64,000 nt of DNA from Bactericera cockerelli (Eukaryota > Arthropoda > Insecta > Hemiptera > Triozidae): the NCBI GenBank assembly GCA_024516035.1, contig CM044967.1, forward strand, positions 9,303,413 to 9,367,412. The letters are read 5' to 3'. Below, piece after piece: positions 1 through 10,867 of this stretch. The position numbers and the translations under genes are program-made. The notes under the pieces were generated by a model. The model searched no databases and was not told the origin of the DNA. It saw only the letters and a list, made by a program, of their open reading frames with translations. How positions within the stretch are numbered: position 1 is the first letter of the stretch; the number at the start of each line of letters is the position of its first letter.

Positions 1-413
1 TTAGTAGGTATGTATTATTTTGGCTATTAGACAAAAAAGATTTGGTCAATCTCGGCTTGATTCCCACCTCAAGTTGCCTTCTCCCAACCTAAACCATAGC
101 TATCTACACATTAATGACATTGTTTTATGAATATTTTTATTTATACATACGTGTAGAGTAAAGAAGGCTAGCGAAATGTAAAGCTTTACTGCCCACTATT
201 CATTACCTAAAAAGTATATTTATGTATAGAAAGTATTGTTTTTAACTCGTTAATCGTGTAAAGTGTTTAGCGCATTGCGTAACAGAAAGGTTGAATGCAT
301 TTTGGCGAGAAAGAAATGTAATGCTTATTGCTTATATTTTTTTTTCAGGAGTAATACAGAGAAGAATATTCTAAAGCGGGAAATTTTGAGAAAAAAAATC
401 ATTAAAAGAAGAC

Positions 414-497
414 AAATACACCGGTACTCGTAGGATCACCAAAGTTAAGCAACGTCCAGCAAGGTGAAGACTTCGTGATGCTGGCACTTCGGCCCGC
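414..497 (+). repeat. 5S-rRNA-derived SINE head, fragment
   Basis: The stretch reads like the first two thirds of 5S rRNA: a 'tacaccggtactcg' block, then 'atcaccaaagttaagcaac', then 'gtccagcaaggtgaagac'. It is followed by 'gtgatgctgg', as in the complete copy at 548. No body or poly(A) follows, so this is a truncated copy. Confidence 0.6.
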
Positions 498-915
498 TTT
501 GATACAGATGAAGGGGGGAATGATGGTATCATTTCAAAGTTTGCTAGGCCAGCGTCGATGGCATGTTGAATACACCGGTTCCCTTCAGAACACCGAAGTT
601 AAGCGACATCCAGCGAGGTTAAGATTTGGATGGGTGACCATTCAAATTCTAATTCTCGTGACGCTGGCTTTTCCCCGGCCCCACTCAGGCTGGGTGAGGT
701 CAATGTGAGTAGCAGGTTTGTGAGTTTCCTGCGAATGGAGGGTAAAACCCCCGTCGTGATATGACCATGGCAGTTGAAAGCGACGTTAAACCCCAAAAAA
801 AAAAAAGTTTGCTAGTTCTTAACCACATAATTCTATGTGTGATCTGATCAACCATCTTGTAGACTTGGACTTTTTCTTTACAAAAACCTATAGGTAGGAA
901 CTGCAAACTGCAATT
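498..915 (+). repeat. Older dispersed repeat, split by the 5S SINE
   Basis: The left part (498-547) and right part (816-915) together align with 1326-1490 (+) and 20286-20465 (-). Shared blocks include 'tttctatgtgcgatcaac' and 'cttggactttt'. The SINE at 548-803 inserted inside this copy. Class unknown; no coding capacity. Confidence 0.6.
548..803 (+). repeat. Complete 5S-rRNA-headed SINE with 12-bp target-site duplication
   Basis: The head (548-656) follows 5S rRNA from its first bases: 'gttgaatacaccggtt', 'caccgaagttaagcgac' and 'ggatgggtgacc', which correspond to the 5S internal promoter blocks. The body (about 672-760) carries 'aggctgggtgaggtcaatg' and 'gcgaatggagggtaaaac', the same body found in tRNA-headed SINEs elsewhere here. 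It ends 'gttaaacccc' plus a poly(A) run. The 12-bp sequence AAAGTTTGCTAG stands at 536-547 and again at 804-815, fixing both ends. It interrupts an older dispersed repeat (498-915). Confidence 0.85.
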
Positions 916-972
916 TTTCCTCATGAGGTATGAGTGGACCCCGAACATCCAAGTACAGAGCAGAAAAAATCC

Positions 973-1045
973 TCCCCTGCTGGGAATCGAACCCAGGTCA
1001 CCATGTGTGCAATGCCTAGCATGCTAACTTGCTCTGCCACAGTGA
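973..1045 (-). repeat. tRNA-like SINE head
   Basis: Read on the minus strand, there is an A-box-like 'gtggcagagcaagttagc' and a B box 'gggttcgattcccagc'. The arms do not pair as a functional tRNA, so it is called a tRNA-derived repeat head. Confidence 0.5.
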
Positions 1046-1059
1046 CTACTGGAATGGTA

Positions 1060-1256
1060 ACTATATGGCCTTATTTATACTACCCGACTAGCACTAATGC
1101 GTCCCATTATTCTAGCAGTAAGCCCAAGACGTGGTATTATATGGTCCAAAATCACAAATGGGAAAATAACTTGTCATGTCCCGGCTGGGTTTCAAACCCA
1201 CGACTTCTAGAATCTCTGGATTCACAGAGTGCGCCTTTACCACTGAGCTACCGGTA
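1060..1256 (-). repeat. tRNA-derived SINE with short tail, plus a second tail copy to 1326
   Basis: The minus strand starts with a tRNA-like head, A box 'tagctcagtggtaaaggcg' and B box 'gggtttgaaaccc' (1255-1176). The tail contains 'gcttactgctagaataatgg' and 'gctagtcgggtagtataaat'. The tail repeats directly at 1263-1326, and again inverted at 53941-54003. Related tail ends appear near 3595 and 15962 ('gggactctttagtctcat'). Confidence 0.6.
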
Positions 1257-1325
1257 ATAATAATATCGCCTTATTTATACTGCCCGACTAGTACTAATGT
1301 GTCCCATTATTCTAGCAGTAAGCTT

Positions 1326-1490
1326 AGCTACAGCTGGAGGGGTGAGTGATGGTCTCCAGCCAACTTTATTTTTCAAAGTTGGCTCGTCCTGAACCATATA
1401 TTTCTATGTGCGATCAACCATCTTGAGAACTTGGACTTTTCTTGGTACGTCATTAAACTCTTAGGAAACTGCGAGCTAGCATGGCTTGTA
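1326..1490 (+). repeat. Dispersed repeat, second copy
   Basis: It contains 'tacagctggaggggtgagtg' and 'ggctcgtcctgaaccatata', which recur inverted at 20286-20465 with about 85% identity by eye. Noncoding; class unknown. Confidence 0.6.
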
Positions 1491-2267
1491 AGGGTTGGCT
1501 AGTCAGTTCTCTGTTTATAGTCCTCAAGCAAGATACTAGTCTTCTCCCTGTTTAATTTCAACCTCTTTCTGAACTTACTCTAAGCTTAATGTTTGAAAAA
1601 GAAAACACTTTTTACATTTACTTTTTTAATGTAAAAAATCCTTTATTTCTGTTTTTATTTATTCATATTTAATATTTTTAACAAAACAAATAACTCAACA
1701 ATTTATAACAAAATAATTAAGAAAAGAAAAAAACAAAAATAAAGGTTAATAATGTGAGTGCTGTACTTTAATGCCAACTTTTTATAATAATAATATTTTT
1801 ATTGTTTAATTACATTACCATGTACACAATTTCTTATTCTAGTCTTGAAACTAACTTAGATATTTATATTTACTTATTTTAAAAACAAATAATAAGAAGA
1901 GGAGAAAAATGCTAAGAATTGAGATATAGCAGAAGGATGACAAGGTAGAAAGACAGAGGAAAATGTTGACTAATTGATGAGAATGATACATTCATTTATA
2001 TAAATAAAAAAACAGTGGTGAGGTATAGTGATAAGACTGTATGGTAGCCAGGTCACACTGAAATCTCAGAAAAAGAATACAACATAAGATCAAAAAGTTT
2101 TTCTTTTAAAGAATTTCAGGGTGGAGGGATTTTAGATCAATAGGGAGGCTGTTGTAAAATTTGATACCCTCTGTAAGGAATTATCCAAACATGATTGAGT
2201 TAGAGCTGAGAATGATATTTTTTGGTGTAAGTACTTGCGAGTTAAGATTTAAAAGCAACCTTAAAAG

Positions 2268-2627
2268 TTGATTCACACACACCCGTGACATGGCAGTTCC
2301 ATAACCAGAACGTGATTATCCCGGCTGTGAACACAGTGATTGCTATTCACACTGGTCAGTGCTCCAACCATGCAGTGGCAGTGCACTTGCATGAAAACAC
2401 TGGTAATTGCAGAGAAACACTGGTAAAATCAAAATCACCGGCCGTGAAAAATATCGTCTGTTATTAATGTGCCAGATCACGGTACAAGCACTATTTGCAC
2501 TGTCATGGTCACCTGCCGGGCGAGTGGGAATAGGGCCCTTCAAATTCCTACAAGAATCTGATTTTCCTCGCCGGAGGGATCACGTCATAGACGTGACACT
2601 GTCATGTCACAGGTGTGTGTGAATCAA
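2268..2627. mobile_element. MITE with about 30-bp terminal inverted repeats
   Basis: The left end 'ttgattcacacacaccc' plus 'gtgacatggcag' is matched inverted at the right end ('ctgtcatgtcac', 'ggtgtgtgtgaatcaa'), with only a few mismatches. The 6-bp CCTTAA occurs just left (2259-2264) and just right (2628-2633), a candidate target-site duplication, though three bases separate the left copy from the TIR. The interior has no credible ORF. Superfamily not assigned. Confidence 0.7.
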
Positions 2628-2633
2628 CCTTAA

Positions 2634-5600
2634 TGGGGTACTGTGGGTATATTTTTTCTCTATTGGTGAGACTTTGTTCAGCCCCTGCTTTAAGTACAGT
2701 TAACTCTTGATTTTTTCAAGTTGGAAGGACATGATAAAACTTTTTATTTATAAAGAGTTGGAATTATTTAGAGTGGACTGTACTAGTGACCACAAAATAA
2801 TGAAGCTTTTAAAACCACAAGTAAGAGAGTCTCTTCAAAAAACCATTCCTTAGCTAGCTGTAAACAGTTAAAATACAAACAATAATGAGAAATAAACTGG
2901 TGTGACACCACAACAACTGCAGTTAACAATTTTTCTTCTTTGAGTTTTTGTAGTTCTTTAATATATAGTTTTAATGAGCATAAATAGCAGAACTTAGATG
3001 AGAGACCATTTGAGTATTGGCCTTAATCTGATGATTTTCCAGCTTTTTTTAGTTTATGGGTTCTGATCACTTTTTTGGTAGTAGCTACAATCTGAAAAAA
3101 AACACATTTAACTACATCATAGAGACATGCTGACAATCCATCTCATGTTTATAAGCTCAGTGGTATTTCATTGTTTTGTCTCCAAATACAATAACAGAGT
3201 GTCTTGCTATTGGTAATAGAAAAATGTCTTAAGAAATCTTTTGAAACATTAGTTTTCCGGCTTATTTAAATACGGGTCAATAATGACCTGAATACCAGTC
3301 TGACATACCAGGGCTAAAAATAATGGTTTGGGTTTTGAAAACTGAATTCTATATTCATGTACCCACCAACCTCTTAATAGAAGCTTCTTGGACCTTAGCA
3401 ATACATGCATGACCAGCTATATCACCAGTAGGATAAATGAGATTGCAAGATGGAATATTCAAAATACATTTATGACACATTACTTTCTCCTTGTTGTTGG
3501 CATTGTTCAATTTCATGGTTGGTTGGTTGTAGCACATATTTACCCACTGAATGCCCTTCCTAATCCCAACAATTCTACTTGGAGAGTAAAGGGACTCTTT
3601 AGTCTCATCCTAGTAGGATAAACAGATAATTTTATTGTATTAATCTCACCTAGACTGGGTTGGGTTGGATTTTTTCATACTTAGAATACTTACAGAATAT
3701 GAAGATTACATTTTTATCCTTTTCCTAGTTACTAACCAAACAACAAAAGCATGTAAGAAAAAATAAACAAAAGCTATCACGAATTCTACCTTTCGCGGTC
3801 ATTTTTACAAATTTTGAGAAGCATGAAAAAATATTGTTTATTTACGTTTGCACCATTGGGATTTGACCCAAAGGGCAAGGCCCAACTCAACCTTACCGTT
3901 ACGTTATGTAATAAATTGAAATAAAAGATGAAAGGGTTCACGTAAAATCAGAAATATCAGTTAATCAGTAAGATGATCAAATCTATTAGAATAATTAGGG
4001 TATGTACTTGAATTATTAATTAATAATTACTAATTTACTCTCGTGTTTGTAGTTGTAGGCATTCAAACATTATCTATGGGTTAGATTGAGTGTGTACATT
4101 GTGTACCTATTTTTTATCAACAAACCTAGGTCCTCTATCTCAAATAGTATACATTACTTCCATAGTATGCACAGGCAAATTATTATATAATAAGAAGAAC
4201 CTATCTCAATCCACGGACAGAAGAATGTCTATCATTTCTTTCTCTCCCTCACTCCCTCTCTATATCTCTATGACTGTACTTATTCATGGTTGGAACTTAG
4301 AGCTTAGGCTCAGTTAGGTGAGACTAGAGCAAGTACTATTTTGTTCTCCTGAAGGTTATTTACTTTCAATTTTCAATAACTAATCAGTTTAGTATGAGAC
4401 TTTTTCAAGTTTAACAGAGGAACTGTTCCTACTATTTAGTTGTGTAGTGTAACAAGCAACAGTTCATTACATTCTAAATCTATTTGGTGCATGGACATTG
4501 AATTTTAATAGTAGTTGCTGAAAAATGGATCACTTAGATCATCATCTGGTCAGAAGTAAGTAGGAATTTTGGTAGAAGTAGATATCAGCATGCCATTTGT
4601 TTGTTCAATTAAACTGTCTTTTTAAGAGGAAATTAAAAAGATGAGGCACTTAATTTAGTCTCTCCAGAGATCCTTATTTGACCTGAAACTAATTAGGTAT
4701 TTCATTCTAATTATGAAAAAAATAATCAAAAATGTAGGAGTACCTAGATGTCAAATAAGTCAATAGAATCACCTCAACCCCAAAGATTAAACTATTTAAT
4801 TCTAAATGCATTTTATGATACTTAAAAAATATGTACCTACTAAAGTAGTAAGGTTAAGGAGATTTGAGACGGTTTTTCTTGAAGCTCCGTATTTTGTAAG
4901 ATTATGTATTGTAATCATCTAAAATAATAAACATTACTTTCCTTTCTATAGAAATAGGATAAGAAAAGTAAAAAGTATACCTCCATATTTCCATGTTAAA
5001 TGTTTTATAAGTTTTCATTTATTAGGTATGTAATAATAATAATAATTTATACAAAGTTACTGCTCTCAAAGGTTTCTAAAAGAGTTTTAATAATAATTGA
5101 AAATATACTCTTCTTTTAAGACTACCCAAGAGAAACTAAAGATTCCCTTCAATCCAAGCAATTCTTTTTTTGTAGCATTATTATGTAATCAATTTCTCTA
5201 ATATATGAGGGAAAATATGCCCTGGGTGAGATCTCAACGTATCCTCACACTTCCAACTACCTTGACTACTACTAGCTTAGTGTTTAACCAGTCAAGCACT
5301 ATTGAAAATTAACTTCAAATTTCAAAATTATGTCAAAAAATAATAAAATTTGTTTCTGAGGTCCCTTACCCACTATTCAGGTAAGCTGAAAATAAAATTA
5401 TTCAGTTGCATTATATAGAAGACCATCATTTAGTTGCATCTAGTCTTATCAACAGTTGGGTGAGAGGAATATATTTTATGCCCTTGAACTGACTTCAGCA
5501 TGAGTAACAAACCTGTTTCCCATGTCTTGATATAGTACAAAAAAATGAAAAAAATAGATGGACCTACTGTTTTATTGGTACCTACCTATTTTAAATAAGA

Positions 5601-7274
5601 AATCTTGGCTCTGTCCTATTGCAAGCGCTGGTTCATATTGGCTAGGTAACAAATAATTGCAACTTTACACTGTTGCTAGATAAGGTTTTTCTAGCTTTAT
5701 TTGGGGAGCAGCTCCTGTTTTTGACTTATCAACTTCTCACCTTGTTTGTTGTTGTTATTCTTTGTATATTATGTGTTTTTTTTTAGTGTTGTCTTGGTGT
5801 AGATCTTATTGTGATCACCCTTCACATTGGCTGTACAGCCTTGCTACCTAGTGGTACCTTTCCATTGTTTTTTTTTTTAAGCATTGCAATACAGCCTTTC
5901 CATTACAGTTGTATGTTTTTTTTTTCTTTGGTTTTCTACAATTTTTGATAATGTTAATATTACAACAAAGCGACTAGCTCAAGTACTGGTGTATGCAATG
6001 TTATTATTAGTTTATTGAAAATATCATTTTTTTTTTACTGTCCTAAAATTCCCAAAAGAGCTCATTTATGGTGGGTGACAGGAAGGTTGTAGAAAATCCA
6101 AGGTCTCTTAGATGTTGACCCAGCTTGAGTGGGAATAAAGACCCTATAAAAAAAGATGAATAGTAGCTGGAATGTTAATTTCCATCAGTTTTAATTTGCA
6201 ATTTATTTCAAAACATCCCTGTACCTTATCTCTTTATATTGAACTAAAATTTTTTTTTCAACAAAAACAAACTACCTAATTGGAAAATTTATTTAATGAA
6301 CATTGATTAATAAATAAATAGAAAAGCAATATTATAAACCTTATTATAGATTTTTGAAAATTTCTTATGATTTGGTTTTATGATGAAACATTTTTTTTTT
6401 CTTTTTTCCTACTTCAATGTTGTGCAAGAAAAGATCTAGGGAAGAAAAAATGAAATTATCAATAAATATAGTCCATTATTTATTTGAGGTACCATATACC
6501 AACAAATTTTGTTATGATTTACCTATCCTAAAAGTAAAAATTTGGTTAAAAAAATTGATCTTTTTATTTTTGGTATTTGGTATATTTATCAAATGTTAGT
6601 GATTATAACCAGAAACTCAGGAAGTTATGAAACGGTTTTGGAGGTTATGAAGGAAAGTTGCTCAGGAGGTTATGAAACGTCCAGAAATATGAAAAAAATT
6701 GAACTTCTAATATTAGAAATTTCTCGGAAGTAAAATGTTAGTTAATCATCCCTGAACTATATTTCCAAGTTCCGACCCGGTTTCAGCGTAGATTTAGAAA
6801 AGCGAGCTTGAGTAGTTGTGATATCACGAAAGTAATAAACACAAATATGATAACTAACTAAATATTCCAAAGTTTCCGACCTTTTGCCATCTGAAACTAC
6901 CTGTCGAATACATAATATTATGTTGTGTTTGGGGGTTTAATTTCAACCTCCTTTTCAACTCCTAATGTCATATTATTGATACGGAAGTTTCATCATCCAT
7001 TCGCTCGAAACTTACTATCATACCAACCAGCTAGCCTTATTAACCTTACCCAGCCTGGTTTAGGCAGGGAATTGCCAGTATCACGAAGTTTCCATTTAAA
7101 AGGTCACCAATCCAAGTCCTAACCTCGCTGGACGTTGCTGAGTGGCAGAATGAGAATCGGTGTATTCAACGTTTTATCGGCGCTGGCTACAAATAGGTAC
7201 TCTTACTATACATATGAAAAACACTGTATCTGGGGAGTAGGGAAAATAAGTGTTGGTCTACATATACATACATT
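2634..7274. other. No gene seen: AT-rich noncoding DNA with old repeat fragments
   Basis: Only short chance ORFs occur. It holds microsatellite-like tracts, a SINE tail fragment near 3595-3640, and a fragment of the thymine-rich tRNA SINE family near 6775-6850 ('gagtagttgtgatatcac'). Confidence 0.6.
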
Positions 7275-8443
7275 ATGTATACTAGACTGGTTTTATCTCA
7301 TAGAGGTAAGAAAAAAATATCAGAATTTTTACAACGCTCAGGCAGAAATGAGTTCGGCTTTTGCAGAAATTGAGATAGACAAAATTTCAAGGCAATCAGA
7401 GTACGTTAACAGGACCCGCTCTGGCCTCAAAGTTTGGAAATTTGCCAAATTTTCGAGGTTGAGCTGACATTTTCGGCCATAACTCGAGAACGAAGAATCA
7501 TACGAGCTTTAAAGATATATCAAATGAAAGACCATTTTGTTGGCTTTACTTTGTTATATAATACTAGTTCCCGAAATCTTAATGGTTACTGACTAAATTA
7601 AGAATATGTTGTCGAAAACGGGCCAGGTACCCAAAGTAGAGCATCTAAGGCATGATAGGATAATGGGTGAAAATACTTATGATTTGTAAAATTTATACAT
7701 GAAAATGTTAGAAGATTTGTCTTGAATGATTTTTTGACACATTATGAAGCTATAAATACCCGTTTTTACCTACTTGATAGTTTCTGACAGGTTAAGGCAT
7801 GGCCAGAAAAACAAAATAATAATTAATACAAACATATTACGTCAAAGTTATTCTCATTTTTTTATTGTAGAACTACAAATATCTAAAATTAAAAGTACAA
7901 ATAGGTAACACTTCGTCAGAAAAATATAAATTAAGCAGTAAAACTTAACTTAGTTAGTTGGAAGAGGCGTAGAGAGGGAACTTTTTGAAGAATCAGGATA
8001 GAGTCTCCTACATTTACTCACAACTTGTGGGACAAACTGTTTCTGACATTCCTCTCTAGTTAGTAAGTTGCTGAAGTCACTCCTCAACTTAACGCCTCTA
8101 TTGGCTGTGTCGTTCACAACTTTAAGGGATTGTACAATTTTAAGTCCTTTCTGATACTGAGGCTCACCATGCCAAATTTAGGGGTCTACCCTCAAAAAGT
8201 CAGTTTTTATGACAAATCGACTGAAGAAAAGAAATGTTTCGTGAGTAATGAACTCTTTAAGGCCCTCTCTCACATAAGCTGGTATGTCTTTTATTCGTAC
8301 TGTAATGTTGACTTTTTTTGTCCCCTCTGTATCATCAGATGAACTGAAAAGTTCTGCAGCCATTCCAGACTTTTCATCATGTGACAAAGTTGGATCGAAA
8401 AATCCCAAGCCAACAGTTTTGGCATTTAAGTACCACAGGTTAT
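7275..8443. repeat. Left arm of a 2.8-kb imperfect palindrome
   Basis: This arm is repeated in inverted orientation at 8930-10065, at roughly 90% identity by eye. Matching blocks include 'tttttacaacgctcaggcag', 'cccgctctggcctcaaagtt', 'gaaaacgggccaggtaccca' and 'gtcacatgatgaaaagtctg' (orientation adjusted). The spacer between the arms is about 490 bp. Confidence 0.85.
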
Positions 8444-8872
8444 AGCCAAGAAACAGGAGCTACAGTAGACGCTTGTGGTCTGTGTTGTAACCTGCCCATC
8501 CCGTATTATGCCTCCCCTCTGATGGGCGAGAAGTGACACAATACTTCCCATTTAGGTGCTGGGTCAACACGAGCGCACCGGAAGGTATCCCTTACAAACA
8601 ATTGTAACTAAATTAAGAATACAAATTCTTGTCGGCACGGAGGATCGAACCCGGGACCTTCCGCATGGCAAGCGGTGCTAAACCACTGAGCTAATCGCGC
8701 TCTCATATAAATTATCTGGATGAGGTTCAGTTCTACTACCCATTTTACAGTCAAAGACGCTTCTCAAGACAACTTCTAGAATGTTGTGCCGATATGCTAA
8801 GGAGAGCAAGTCCCGCTCTAACATTTTTTCTAATAATGTGCAGGGTCCTTTTACACTACACCTGTGTTTCAT
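8178..8872 (-). pseudogene. Decayed coding remnant of an unidentified mobile-element-associated protein, left copy
   Basis: Two stretches read on the minus strand. At 8872-8750 lies LLERDLLSLAYRHNILEVV followed by LRSVFDCKMGS; at 8408-8178 lies VGLGFFDPTLSHDEKSGMAA and then an acidic, serine-rich segment and 'KDIPAYVREGLKEFI'. From memory these resemble parts of a large uncharacterised insect protein family often seen with mobile DNA (a 'RHH.(F/Y)E..L..(V/A)F' block and a later 'LWYL...LV.L.FFD' block). I cannot verify that without a search. A SINE lies between the two parts, and the intervening family region is missing. Confidence 0.4.
8450..8703 (-). repeat. tRNA-Gly-like SINE in the palindrome spacer
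   Basis: The minus strand at 8703-8632 has A box 'ttagctcagtggtttagc', an anticodon stem CCGC/GCGG with a seven-base loop TTGCCAT (anticodon GCC), and B box 'gggttcgatcc'. The acceptor arm does not pair (GAGCGCG against TGCCGAC), so this is a SINE head and not a tRNA gene. A noncoding body follows to about 8450. Confidence 0.55.
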
Positions 8873-8889
8873 GCTATCGTATCAAAACA

Positions 8890-9159
8890 CATAGTTCAGA
8901 GAAAGCAACAAATAAAGTTGTCTATCACCTGTGGTACTTGAATGCCGAAATTGTTGGCTTGGGATTTTTCGGTCCAACTTTGTCACATGATGAAAAGTCT
9001 GGAATGGCTGCAAAGCTTTTCAGTTCATCTGATGATACAGAGGGGACAAAAAATGTCAACATTACAGTACGAAAAAAAGACATACCTGCTTATACGAGAG
9101 GGGGCCTTAAAGAGTTCATTACTCACGGAACTTTTCTTTCTTTAGTCGATTTGTCCTAA
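8890..9159 (+). pseudogene. Decayed coding remnant, right palindrome copy
   Basis: The plus strand encodes VVYHLWYLNAEIVGLGFFGP and continues as the same protein segment found on the minus strand at 8408-8178, ending after 'KDIPAYTRGGLKEFITHGTF'. It is the head-to-head partner of the left copy and keeps a little more N-terminal sequence. No intact gene remains. Confidence 0.4.
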
Positions 9160-10065
9160 AAAATGACTACTTGAGGGGAGACCTCTAAATTTGGCATGGT
9201 GAGCCTCAGTATCAGAAAGGACTTAAAATTGTAAGTTGTAAACGACACAGCCAAGAGAGGCGTTAAGTTGATGAGTGACTTCAGCGACTTACTAACTAGA
9301 TAGGAATGTCAGAAACAGTTTGTCCAACAAGTTGCGAGTAAATGTAGGAGACTCTATCCTGATTCTTCAAAAAGTTCCCTCTCTACCCCTCTCCCAACTA
9401 ACTAAGTTAAGTTTTACTGCTTAATTTGTATTTTTTTTACGGAATGTTACCTATTTGTACTTTGAATTTTAGATATTTGTATTTCTACAATAAAAAAATG
9501 AGAATAACTTTGACGTAATATGTTTGTATTATTATTTTGTTTTTCTGGCCATGCCTTAACCTGTCAGAAACTATCAAGTAGGTAAAAACGGGTATTTATA
9601 GCTTTATAATGTGTCAAAAAATCTTTCAAAACAAATCTTCTAACATTTATATGTATAAGTTTTATAAATCATAAGTATTTTCACCCATTATCCTATCATG
9701 CCTTAGATGCTCTACTTTGGGTACCTGGCCCGTTTTCGACTACATATTCTTAATTTAGTCAGTAACCATTAAGATTTCGGGAACTAGTATTATATAACAA
9801 AGTAAGGCCAACAAAATGGTCTTTCATTTGATATATCTTTAAAGCTCGTATGATTTTTCGTTCTCGAGTTATGGCCGAAAATGTCAGCTCAACCTCGAAA
9901 ATTTGGCAAATTTCCAAACTTTGAGGCCAGAGCGGGTCCTGTTGACGTACTCTGATTGCCTTGAAGTTTTGTCTATCTCAATTTTTGCAAAAGCCAAACT
10001 CATTTCTGCCTGAGCGTTGTAAAAATTCCGATATTGATTTTTTAAAACCAGTCTAATGTATACAC
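8930..10065. repeat. Right arm of the 2.8-kb palindrome
   Basis: This is the inverted match of 7275-8443. It ends at 'accagtctaatgtataca', the counterpart of 'tgtatactagactggtttta' at the left outer edge. A separate inverted-repeat element starts immediately after it. Confidence 0.85.
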
Positions 10066-10066
10066 A

Positions 10067-10867
10067 GGGTGTCCATAAAGCCCCACCCCATCCCCCGTAT
10101 CTCAATTTCTATATTTTTTGGGGGATTAAGTTTCAGCAAAAAAAAAAAATGCCTACACTGCCCCAGTCAGGCTGGGTACGGAGTACGGACCAACTCTAAA
10201 ATCATTCTTTTAAAAGCTGCATTGAGAAAAGTTCATTGCAACAAATTTCAGTGAGCTACAACTTGAGATACTGGATCGGCCGTCCTGGCTAATATCCCAT
10301 GTTCTGATCTATAATTCGTTAACCGTAAGTTGCAGGATAATGAAATTTATTGACAAAAGCGTCTTTTATAGAGACTATTCGAAAAAGGTATTACTCGATA
10401 TATTTTTTAGTTCAAACTTTTGCCGGCTGGTTGTCCGACTGGCTGACGAAACAGACCAGAAACTAACATCAATAGAATAGGTCGACGTATATCTTGTTTG
10501 AAAGGCCTCGCTAAAAGGAGATTATATCAATAAAATTCATTATCCTGCAACTTAGGGTTAACGAGTTGTAGGTCAGAACAGGGATATTAGGACGGCCGAC
10601 CCTGTATCTCGAGAACGGTATGTCGTAGGTCACTGAAATTTGTTGCAATGAACTTCTCCCAATGAGGCCTTTAAAACAATATGCCAGAAGACATACCATT
10701 CTATTTAAGATTTTAAAGTTGGTCCGTGCCCAGACAGCCCAGCCTGACTGGGGCTGTGTAGGATTTTTTGTCGTTGTTGCTGAAACTTAATCCCCCAAAA
10801 AATTATCTATATTTTTAGCCGTTCTTAAGATACGGGTGTTGCGGTGAGACTTTATGGACACCCTGTA
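10067..10867. mobile_element. Non-autonomous DNA element with about 290-bp TIRs ('cagggtgtccataaag')
   Basis: The left arm (10067-10355) begins 'cagggtgtccataaagcccc' and the right arm (10525-10867) ends with its inverse, 'ctttatggacaccctg'. Further paired blocks include 'gcctgactgggg' with 'ccccagtcaggc', 'gggggattaagtttcagca', and 'aagttgcaggataatga'. The central 170 bp is unique. No transposase ORF. 'Tata' sits on both sides, but I could not settle the target duplication. Confidence 0.75.

Noticed and set aside
8632..8703. Possible tRNA-Gly (GCC) gene on the minus strand
   Set aside because: The anticodon arm and boxes look right, but the acceptor stem does not pair, and it continues into a SINE-like body.
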